Shown here in pieces: positions 1-12,100 of a stretch of DNA of 36,877 bases. The position numbers were made by a program, and so were the translations under genes. Position 1 is the first letter of the stretch. Every line of letters begins with the position of its first letter. Source of the DNA: Brachionus koreanus. Lineage: Eukaryota; Rotifera; Eurotatoria; Ploima; Brachionidae. The notes under the pieces are model-generated. The model was not told where the DNA came from. It searched no databases and saw nothing but the letters and a program-made list of their open reading frames with translations. The DNA lies in the NCBI GenBank assembly GCA_016987375.1, contig PJRA01000160.1:1194834-1231710 (forward strand), read 5' to 3'.

Positions 1-31
1 ATTATTTTAACATTTGTTTTTACTAAATAAA

Positions 32-70
32 TTTATTAATAAAAAAAACTAAAAAAATCGAAAATTTATT
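32..70 (-). promoter_or_regulatory. Candidate poly(A) signals of the dynein gene
   Basis: AATAAA occurs on the minus strand at 65-70 and again at 32-37, 13 and 46 nt past the stop codon. In DNA this AT-rich such hexamers arise by chance, so the first is only the likeliest signal. Confidence 0.4.
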
Positions 71-82
71 TTTAAAAAAAAT

Positions 83-114
83 TTAATCATCCAATTGACA
101 CAACAAAGCCACTC
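83..114 (-). CDS. DNAH7: Dynein heavy chain exon 22: C-terminal micro-exon
   Basis: A 32-nt last exon after a 60-nt GT-AG intron (115-174). It completes the split Gly codon and encodes VALLCQLDD followed by TAA. The family ends in GVALLCQL plus one or two residues, so the match fixes both splice sites. An ORF-only annotation would miss it and give a wrong C-terminus. Confidence 0.93.
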
Positions 115-3100
115 CTTTACATATAAAAATTTATAGTTTTTTTATATATTAGTGTATAGCAAAAAACAAATTACCTCTTTTGATCCAATGTTCAACAGGA
201 AGATCAGTCTTAAGCATAATAGGCAAGACAAAATTAGTTGAGTGTCCAGTAGTGCTTAGCACACCACGACGCTCACTAGTCTTATAAACCGGACATTCAT
301 AACTAGAAGTTATCTTTAAGTCTGCATTTTTAATTGGTTTACACCAAATAATTGGCATAACATCATATAATATTTTCGAGTATTGTTCGCCAAGAATACC
401 TTTTTCTCGATCCCATCTAGCACCATCTACAAACAAGCCATAAATATATGCTCCGTCATCTGGATGTTGGTCAATAAAGTCTTTGGGAATTACTTCAAAA
501 TCAAAAGTCAACAAATCAATAGGTATGGTGTATTTACGAGCATAGTTTTGCTTAACTCCAGTCAAAAATGCTTGAGTAAAATAGAAACCAGATACCCAAA
601 ATGACGGAGGCTTGTTGTCATCATACCATTTTTGCAAAAATTTCAATCTCTCTAACAAATCGTTAAAATAGCTTCCCAAAGGCTTCAAAGATGGATAGGA
701 ATGTTTAACCCACATCTCGGGCACTTTACCTATAAGTAAACTATTGGCCAACGATTCTAATTCTTGATTCATCACTACCAAACCTTTAATGGCTTTTTGT
801 AAATTTTGAAAACTTGAACGCACAACAGTTGTTAATTTATTGTATCTTTCCATTTCTTGTACTAAAACAGTATTCATACTTTCTTCATATCGAGTTGGAT
901 ATTTTTGCATTGCCAATTCAATATTGAAATTAGCTGGTAATTTGCTCAATATATCTTTTGAAATATCCATTAGTTGATTGTCTGTGTTACCACCTTGGGC
1001 CGATGTGCTTCCTAAAGTTAGCAAAATAGAGTCAAATAAAAGCTTAGTAGCCTGTAAATCTTTGGAAATGTCTACATTGTCGTGCATACCAAACACTTCT
1101 GGATATTGTGTTTGCGGCAAATTTCTAATGAACTCGACATATTCTTCATATTTGCTCTTGGGCGGTATGAAGTACAGACCACTAGGTGAAATTTTTGTTT
1201 TATTTTCTAGAGCAACTCTCGAATTGAAAAAGTCCGCCAATATTGTTTTAAGACAGCGTCTGTCCCAGTCATCAGTGACCCTGCCTCCATAGTTACACTC
1301 TCCAGTCATGTACGATATGGCATCATATGGCACATCGTCATATTCATTTAGAAACATCAGAAGCTGTCGAACCGATATGTGAAGATCAGACTCATTGAAT
1401 CCGTAGGGAATGTTGAATCCGAGAGGTCCGAATTTGCGACGCTCTTGGACCAAAGCGTGAAAAAAGCACAAACCAAACAAAAGTCTATCAAAATAGACCT
1501 CTTTTTCGGGCTGAATACCCTGCAAAAACTCTGGATCACTTATGGGATCGTTCATATAACTTTGAAGCAAATTCATTCTGAGACCAGTGGGTGGTTCGTT
1601 GGTCATTTTGACTCCATTTTGAAGAACAGTGACAGGAAATTTGTTCGATGGATAGCTAGTTAGCCACAGTCTAAATTCTGGATGGGTGTTGTCATTGCGG
1701 AATTCTTCGCAAATCTTTTCCAATGCAGTCATCCATGAGACTGCCAAATGACAATTTTGCAGACATACCCAAGTACCATTTTGCTGTGCTTCGGCAATTA
1801 ACTTGGTCGCAATAACTCCCTGGCCCTGTCCTAGCGAAATTGCCTTGAACTTTTCACCATCGAAGCCTTTGTCTTGAGAGAACTTGAGCAGCTGGGCCAT
1901 TGGATCTGCGCCTGGCGACAGAATAAACACCAAAGGAATACAACAATTTGAGTCAGCGTACGATTTGGCCAAATCGAATGGTGGTGGCTCAATAAACTTT
2001 TGACCAATGTTTTTCTTTACAAATTCGGTCACTGCTAGTGTTATTTTATCGGGACAAATGCATCGGATAATTATCATTTTTTGAAATTGATTTAGCTTTT
2101 CGTTAAAAGGCTCGGGAAAATCTGCCAAATGCGGCTCTTTCGAGTCGTACAACTCTTTCCATTTGTCCAAATTTTTCTCAAAATTTTCTCTAAAACCTTT
2201 AAAACTTGTCAATTCATTGCATCTGCATATTTCATCCCAGCTTTTGTCCACAAGCCATGATGATGCCGGATTTTTTAGTTTGTTCTCAAGGCCGACTCCA
2301 CCGGTCAAAAAAAACATGTACTCGTTTCGATCGAGTTCATTGCGCGCCATCAGCAAATTAGAACATAGAATAAACGAGAAAAGAAGCTTGTCTTTTTCAA
2401 ACAACGATCTACACACATTCGAGTATAGATTGTATGTGAAGTGCTCTTGTAAATTTTTTAATCTTCTTTGTATATTTTTAGATTTTAAGCTATCTTGAAT
2501 AGAATTTAGATATAGATTGATGAACCATTGCAATGAGTATTGATACATTGGATCTATGTTTGGCAAATCGGTCAGACAAAAGAAGAGTGTAGATGAATGC
2601 TGTGCCATTGGTTTGTATTCTTGACGCGATGTCTCTATCTTTTTGGCTGTTTCTTGGCCAATTTTTTGCTTTTTATTTATTTCATCAGCGATTATTTTGG
2701 CATCGTCCAAAGTCTGAATTGCAGTCTCGTCCTCTAAAATATTGCCCTCTGACGACAAAGTGAACAAAATTTTGTCCTCTACGTCCTTTAGAGCTTTGGC
2801 ATTTTGGGCCGTAGTAATAATCAGAGCTTGTCTCTCTTCTTCTAATTCTGGTCTTTCTTTAGCAACCACAATACCAAGCAATTGATCTTCCAAGCCCTCA
2901 AGCGTAATCATAAAGTTAAGCAGATTGACTTTAGTCGCCACTTCTGGCAAATAGTGTGGATTTCTCAATTTAGTTGTTATGTAAAGTCGAAAATCTTTGC
3001 TGTATTCGATCAGATTGTCGCCTAGTTTAATCATTTCAACACCACCTTGTTTGAATGTTGAGCGAAGCAAGAGAGGCTCGAGCGATGGATCGAGCTCTTC

Positions 3101-6100
3101 GCCAACATTTTCCAACAAAACGGGAGTTCCAAACTGGATTGCATTTTCCAAATTTCTCATCATGTCCGAATCGGTTAGTTTTATAATAGCCAATTTGTTT
3201 TCTTTTTCCGAGTTTTTCACCCATCTATTTGCCTGACCTTGTGGATCAATCATCAATGGCCACCTTTTCGAATTGAACACTATGACAGCGTTGTCTATTG
3301 AGAAAGAGTCTTTGGGCAGACCGGCTATGGTCCATTGTTGTATTTTTATAGGCTCGCCAAGAGTTGAACTTAGCGAATATTTGCTTGGGTCGCTGCAAGC
3401 GATTTTTTTCGATTTTGACACTTTGATCCAGTCGGCTATGCATTCTTCTCTGAAAGTGGCCGTAAATGGACCCAAATAGCCAATTACTCCTGATGAAATT
3501 AGTACATCGCCCAGTAAGTTGTCATAAATTTGCTGTAAATTTTCAGCAGCTTGGGTCCATCGAGTTTTCTCTCCGCCCAAGCCTCCGATTAATTTTTGAG
3601 CTCGGACCAATTTTTTGCCGCACAAATCGACCTCTTGTTCTAGGTGATTTTTTTTGTCCGTAGTTGCTTGAAAATCTTGGCGAAGTTTGTCCAATTTGTC
3701 TTCAACTTCCTTTAACTGAGCCTGTTTTTCATTTAATGCTTTGTTCAATACGGCAAGTTCTTCTTGAGCTGTTGCCAATTTTTCCTCTTTTGGTGCCACT
3801 ACTTTTTTTATTTCGTCGTATTTTACCATGGCTTGAACCCATTTGCAAAGACCTTCGGCTGCTGATGAGGCGTTTGCAACTCGACTTGGCTGAAATTCCG
3901 GATTGGGCATGTACTCTTTTTTTATTTTGGCTATTGCTGCTTGATTTAAATTATCCTTGTCAAATGCTAATAGATCTTTTAGAAAGCCCATGTCAGCAAG
4001 CAATTTTTTCGATGGAATCCAAAAATCCATTATCTGTAAAAATTGAGGATTATTTTATCTGGTAAAATTTTTATCAAATGTTTCAAAAATTTTTAGGATA
4101 ATAAAAAACAAAAGATAAAGAATATGGTGCAATAATGATTGAAAGGTCCAAAAATTAAATTTTCATTCATTTTTTTATAGAACTCTACGAACTGGATCAT
4201 AATCTGTTAGAATTTCAAAAATTTTACCTTCCATTCAAAGTTCTATATTTATTTAAGGCCTGAGACCTGAAATTCTTCAGAAGATATGATTTAGGGGCAG
4301 TTTTTTAATAGCAAATACGATAAATATTCTCAAAATCTAAAAAAAAAGAGTTAAATTAATATCAGGATGAAATTATGATAAAATTTATTGAAAAGGGCAT
4401 GATATCTCAAATAAGCCACTATTTTGTAGAAGAGATTATTTCCTATCAGAATTGTACAAAAACTAAAGTCATGACTTTGATTTGTATCAAGACTTGTATC
4501 TTTTAACACTAAAAGCACCAATCATTTTTTCAAGTTTTTTTAATTCATATTCATTTTTAAAATCAAATATTTTATAAAAAAACTAAAATAATTTTATAAA
4601 GTAATATCATTTTTAAAAGAAAATTTTAAAATCTACATAATTCAAAAAAGATATATTTATTTGAAAAATCCATTCAAAAGTTATGAGGATTTAAAAATTT
4701 TTCAAACGAGTCAAAATGACTCGTTTGGTGCTTCTAGTGTTAAACAACTCTGTGCAATAGCATTAAGATATATATATTTGAACATGAATTATTACAGCTT
4801 GAAGACAAGATATTTTTTTTGAATCTTTGAGGGGTTGCGGTCAAAGATTTTTTTTCTCCTCCCTCAAAAAAATCCGTTTTTCCTGCGTCTTAAATATGCA
4901 GATTGATAATTTAAAGTCGGTTCTATGAAATTAAGATAGAGCAGTAGTTTTGCTATGCGCGAACTTTACTTCTCTCAACATTGGCTCTAATATAACAAAT
5001 CGTGATAAAGTAATCAAAATTCATGCTGATTTAATGGCAAAAGTTTTATACAAAGCTGATAATAATGATGTAATGAAAATTTTATTTTATTTTATTTTAA
5101 GGAATGAAACAAATGTTTCCTCCTTAGAACAAAAAAATGTAAGAAAATATATCTAAGGAAATTTTTGAGTTGGGTGTTTTTCACTCCAGAGACTCTTAAT
5201 GACTAACACTCTTTATTTTGTTTAATTTAGCTTATTTTGATTAAACTAAAAAAGTTACCAAAAAAATGATTTAATTTTCGGATTCGTCAAAGAAATTTGT
5301 ACAAAAAAATTTTATTCCAGGAGAAAAGAAGTATGCATATCTCTTTTATTGAAATAAAAAGAAAGATTTCAATATTCTAAAGCCTTGACTGACTATAAAG
5401 CATGAGAAAATCAAGTATAATGAGCTAATTTAAATATTTTCTAAATCAGCACATTCAAATTTAAAAGAATATAAAAAAAATTGTCTGAGACATATTATTT
5501 TTTACAATAAATATTGCCCCAAATCTTTTAAAAACTTTAAGATAAAATTTGGTCAAAATTAAATTTTTGATAAAGTTTTCCATTAAAAGAAACGCTTAAC
5601 TTAGTTTTTAGATATTGTTCCTTTTCCATATATTTTTGTAATCTAACACAAAATTAATAAAAACACAGCGTGTCAAAGCATTAGATTATTTGAAAAAAAT
5701 TTAATCATAATTCGACTTACTTTTTGGCCAGGATTGTTTGGATCATTAATTCTTTCAGGTGATATTCCTTTGAGAATACATACAGCAGCAAGCACTAATT
5801 TGACTCCCAAAGGTGGATTATTCATGGCCTTTACTATACCTATATCAGACTGTTTTATGGTGTCTAGAGCAGCTTTTGCGGCCTCCAACGCTGGCAGTGC
5901 TACAGCTAGTTCGGCTTGGCACTCGTCTTTAAGCGCTTGAGCAACACTAGCTTTTTCATTTGCTACAGCCTCTTCAGCTGATACTACAGCTCTTTGTTCT
6001 TCAGCTTGTTTGGACTCAATTTCGATAGTTTTCATCATTTTGTCAGTTTCCTCAGCAGCAATTTTTAATTGTGGCTGCAGTTCTTCCAAATCTTTTCTCA

Positions 6101-9100
6101 TTATGGCAACTTGTGATTCGGCAAAAGCAAGTTTTTCAAGACCGTTTACATATCTTCTTTTAGCTGACATTATTTCACTTTGTTTAGAAGAAATTAATGA
6201 CTTGAATCCTGATATCAATTGAAGATATGATGTTGGTGTTACATAAGTCTTTCGGCCAAGTTTATGATAAAATCTAACAAAAAAAAATTTTTAAAAAATT
6301 TAATTTTCTAATCTTTTTATTTAAAAATTGTACTTTTCGCTCAATTGTGACGAAGATACATGAAAATATTTACAAATTTCAACGCATGCACTTCGCTGGT
6401 CATCTTCTATGTCAATTTTGGAGAGTGAAGCTTTAGCAACTTTTTCCAATGCATCTTCGGGCCAAGCCTGGAACCAGTCAATGTTGCAGCAATTGATCAA
6501 AGATGGAAATTTGCGAATTCTGTTTCGGAATGCTTCTCCGATAGGACTAAAAGCGATTACTACATGCAAATTATCCCGACATCTGTTTACGAAAAAGGCA
6601 AATAAGGCCAGTGGTGAAAATTCGGCGTTTTTATCCTCCGATTGGGCTTGTGCAGGACCAGCTACTGCTTCCATAATTTCACCTTTTTCATCTGCCGCAA
6701 ACAAATTAGGAACTTCTCCTGTATTTAATAAACTGTCAACATCTTCTAAAAATGATTCGTCTTTAATCTGAGAGTCAGTTATTAAGAAAACTGTTGGTTG
6801 ACCCTGAGCTCCAGCTAGTTTTAACACTTTCTTTAAAAAATGAATCATTTTTATTTTTATCTTTACAATTTACAATTACAAAATTAATACTTTTAAGTCA
6901 TCTCGCCATTCATTCATGCCATAATTTTTTGTAATCTCAGGCTGTATTAGCTGAAAGCCAGCCATGGCAGTTGCCAAACGAGTCAAAGATTGACGACCAC
7001 TGCCGCCTACACCAACAAGCAAAGCATTTCCTCCAGGTGAGCGTAAAACTCTACAAATTCGACTCAAATGTTCTAGCACATATCTAAATATTACCAAGCT
7101 CATTTTGTTTTTGTGAGTGTTGTTGTACTCTTCCAAACATTGTTCCACAACACCGTACATTGAATCAATTACTTTTATTTCCTCGTAGAATCGTTCTTCT
7201 ACATCCAAATCCGGATGCATAAAATCTCCAAACATTAAACTGCGCAAATCTTCATCAGTTACTCTTCCGCCACCACCTTGGCCATTGTTTGCCAAATGTT
7301 CAAATACAGAATCAAATTGTTCTTTAAAAATGTCCTTTACACAACCTTTTATGGCACTTTATTTTTAAATTAGTTAAAAATTTTTTAATTAAAATTAAAT
7401 ATTTTTTTACTCAATTAACCACTTTCGGTCCTTTTCATCTATCAATCGATCATAAAACACTCGCATAGTTTCGTGTACCCATAGACGCAAAAAAAGTCTT
7501 TTGGACTCCATTTCTGATTTGCGCACCAAACAACATCCGAGTATTACTCGGCTAAAATCTCTTAAATTGAATATGTAATGTGATTTGGCTGGTGTTGGTA
7601 GGAGATTATTGGCAGACTCTTTGTATATGTGCAATGTAGCTTGTACAATCAAATTACCTATTGAGAAGTAATCGGGTGGAAACTCTTGCATCTTAAAAAA
7701 TACATATTAATAAAATAAATTCTAAAATCTTTTTATTCTATTACTCTCAAATATGTGGTCATTAGAGTTGAGAAAATTCTTGTCATTGTATCGTCATTGA
7801 ATGGATTAACACTAATAACATTAAAATGCCGAATAAATCTTGGTGTAACTGGATTGCGGCCACCTCCAGGAGGACCCATGGCTGATACCAATTGAATATC
7901 CTGAAGGGAAAAGCTTGTAGTGTCTTTTTTGTCATACCAATATCCGTGATCCATAAACATTCTCAATAGTTCAATCGGAGGTTGAGCTCCATATTTTTCT
8001 CTTTGTGGCATATTCATATCATCTACGAAAAAAACGGCTTTTCGCATCATCGGAGGTCCAAATATTCCTTTTCTACGCTTGTCCAGTTTGGACATGAATA
8101 ACTCCTGCACTTGATTAGCACTTGTTTGAGCTGAAAAATTTACAAAAAATGCCATGTACTGTTCTTTATCCAAGTGATTCATTAGATAATTTTGAATGTA
8201 GACACTTTTGCCTGTACCAGTATCACCTACAAGGAGCAATGGTCGTTTGTGTTTGGTGCAATATTCTAGTAGGTAAAAGGTTCGAGCTGTGTCCATTGTT
8301 GGAACAATCATTTGCCTAATATTTTTAACTTTACTCTCTTCATTTGATTTTAATAAATCATTCCAATGTCTCCATTCACCTCTATTTTTCATCTTAAAAC
8401 AAAACAATTTATCATATCTAGAATTAAAATTCAGTTTATTTCTTTAATTTTTACTTGATAGTAAAAATCGTAAACATGACCATTGTCGGGAAAAGAAACT
8501 TCCAGTTTTCCGAGAGATTCTGGAATTGGATATTCGGCTATTTTGCCTTTGATTAGATCTCTAATGTAAGCATCGAATTTTAATCGACTGTCATTATCGC
8601 TAGTGGCACCAATCGACCAAATACATGCAAAAACTGTTGCACACTAAAATTTATAAAAATTAACTTTTTATCAAATATTATAGAAAAAAATATGTTTTTA
8701 TGAAATCTTGAGAGATTGATTCTAATTTAAAAATCATTATAAAAAATAAAAAGCTTGGGTCATATGGACTTAATGATCAACTGTTTATAAAAAAAGAAGA
8801 TATTTGTCATCATTTTCAGAATATGATCAAAAAATTCTTTATTCTTTTTTCGATTTAAAAAATTCTAAAATATCAATTTAATCTCAAATTTAAAAGAAAA
8901 TTTAATTTTTTTTTCAAAAATTTGATTATTATTAATTTATCTCATTTAAAACATGATTCTTATGATCATCGTTTTTTGTAAACACTTGATTATAAAGTCG
9001 ACATCACCCAAAAACTTAAAATTTAAAAAATATTAACGCTCAAAGCCCGGATTCGTTTATTCGGGCCCTTTATGTTACCTTTTCTTTCTACTTTTTATTC

Positions 9101-12100
9101 CATGAAAACAAGCATTAATAATTTTATTTTATATGATTTTAGATCTTTGATTGAAAAATTTTCAAAAGATATTATATTTATTTAACTGAAGACAAAAAAA
9201 AGATGTAACATCAAGCACCAAAAAAAAACTCTCCGGGTTTGAGTTTTTAAACATCACTTTATTGTCTCCTAAAATCATTACCAGGCTTTCTAAAAGCTTA
9301 CCTAGCGATAAACTCATAATAGAAAACTTTTTAAATCTAATGTTTTAAAAACTTATTGAAAATAAAAGGAAATATACTAATGATAATCTAAATTAATTGA
9401 AGGTTTATTTTAATACTAATAATGACTAGCTACAGCATAAAACTAGAGAGAAAGACTTCTTTTTTATTAGTTTTTTTTGTTTAATTTAAATTTCGATTCT
9501 TAAAAAAAATTTATATATTTTTTCAAATTATTTCTTAAAAAAATTTAATTTTAAAAGCTTTAAATTTAATGTTAAAAAAAAAATAAAAAATTTACAAAAA
9601 AAATTTCATAAAAAATGTCGCAGAAATAAAACACTTAAAACAGCAAAGAAAAAATCGCTTACCATCAGCCAATGTTTAAGATGCTTGTTTTTGCTAGCTT
9701 CTTCTTTGTCTTCACAATGGTTATGCATAAGCATACTGACCCAACACATCATTGACTTAATTAGATTACTATCACCCGTATTAATAAGCTCCTTTGACAC
9801 ATGTCGCACATGATCAATGCACGCATGACCTAGCCACGTGAAAAAGGTTTCAAAATCTTTGGCAAATTCGTGTAAGGGCTCATAGAGCTCTCCATTAATG
9901 TAAGAAGTTAACAAAGGCTTCCAAGTCAGAGTACTTGGTTCTAAATAAATCATACCACACCGACTAACAGTAGCTGGCTGAAAAAAATAATTATAATCAT
10001 GTTTTTTTTTTTTAATCTTTAATTTTTACCGAAGCTTGAGAAAGATCCATTGTTTCAAAAATCATACTCATTTGCGGGGTCATTTGCTTAATTTCTCCAC
10101 TCATTAGACACAATTTTTTGTTATCATCCAAAACTGTGTTCATATTCTCAATCCAAACAGCATCAATAGGCCCGTCAAAAATAATCCATTTTCTGTCCGG
10201 TGTAGCCTCATCAGCAAACGATCTAAAGAGTCTGGCGAGTACACCATCGCTCCATTCGTGCGACACTGGATCAAACTGTCCATACAATCCACCCATCGGC
10301 ATCGATTTCGGATTTATGATTTTGTAATGACATTTGTTCTCATCACCGACTTTTTTTTCATTCATCAATGTTAACGTTTCACAAAGGACTTCAAGCACCT
10401 TGGTCTTGGCACCGAACGGGTCACCAACCAACATAAATCCATGTCTAACTATCATCATCTCATAAGTTTGAGTTATTTTTTCAATAAAAAAATCAGTAGC
10501 CTGCAAATTTCGCTTTTCACATACCTCTCTAATATTTGAATAGAAAAGATCATAGTCCGGCTTTGGTAGAACTACGCCTGGGAATAAGTCAGATATAATA
10601 CCATTGAATAGCGGTACATCATGAGCCAAAAATTTTGGTAAATTAACATCTAAAATGCTTCTTAGAACTAAAATATCTTCTCTTTCGTCAGGATACTTTA
10701 GTTTGAGATTACCAGCAGCAGTCAAAACAGACTTAACTGCTCTCATACCATAATCATAGTGATACTGTGATGAGAGTTGTTCGGAGCACAACTTATAAAC
10801 AGTGACTATTTTAACAGCTAAACTTCTTGCATCCATAAATCCACATGAATAAAGAGAAATCTCGCCAATCATGGCATAGTCGGGTACCATCATGGCCACT
10901 GTTCTGAACAGGACTTTTAAATTATCAGGAAGCTCGGATCTGCCAGCGTAGCCAGGATTCATTGTTATGCACACATAGCAATTTGGATTTAAATTCAACT
11001 CGGTACCTTCGAATACAAAAGAGTCCACTTTGGCTTGTACAGCTCGAATAATGCTTAATATTTGCTGAGCAACTACTGACAATACTTCTAAATCGATTCT
11101 ATTGAATTCATCAAAACAAGCCCAGGCACCTGCTGAAGCTAAACCTTTAAAAAATTTTCCCATAGCTATATAGTCTAAACCATCCGAACAATTGAACACT
11201 ACACATTGGACAGCAAGCGCTTTGGCCAAATCTTTAGTAGTCTCGGTCTTGCCAGTTCCGGCTGGACCTTCCGGAGCTCCATTTAGATTTAAGTGAAATG
11301 CACCGATCAAAGTTCGGTAACAACGATCAGTCAATTGGGTTATGACCAATCGAGGAGTATTGCCTAAGTATTCGTAACAGTATTTAACTGTAGCATTGGT
11401 GATTCTAACTCGGCAGTTGTCGTCTTCCCAATAGTATCTGAGCTGTGCCAACCAGTTAAAATCATTTTCTGAAGTGACTTTTTTGTCTACCATTTCAACA
11501 ACAACATCTCTAGCATGGACATCAATTACTACCAATGCTCCTAAAGTAATTCTGGTCATTGTGCTCAGATTGCCTCTGACCAGTTTGACAATATTTCCCA
11601 ATTGAGTATTCAGAGTTTTTAGATAATCTGCCAGGCCTTGCGTACCTAATTTCAGAGAGTCATGAACTTCACTTGTCCAGTAAATTTGTGATACACAAAG
11701 AACAACTTGTCCAGGCCATTCCTGTACCCAATCTTCGCGTGGATCTGTTGCATATTTATTTCTAGCAGCTTCGATTACATCGCGCATTGACAATAACATA
11801 ACATTTTGGACTTGAAGTAGCCATTTTTCTACAGCTCCTTTGGCTTCTGATGTGTTAATTGACTGACTGAATTTTACTTTTTCGTTCTCACTGCTAAACA
11901 TTGCGTGTATGTCTAGCTTGGAGTCGAATTCAAGTCTGGCAATGCCTTCAAAACACTTTTTCAAATGAGGCTGTACACGCATTGGATCTTTGGTTTCGGA
12001 CAAAATTTCTAACATCTCATCATTGGACAAAAAGAAAAAACGCGGAAAGTACAAGCGTTTTTTTTCTAAATAAGCATTCAAGCCTTTGTTTATCTTTTCG

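Noticed and set aside
4950..5156. Plus-strand 68-codon open frame in a dynein intron
   Set aside because: No recognised similarity or codon signal distinguishes it from random open frames; it may be a transposon scrap.
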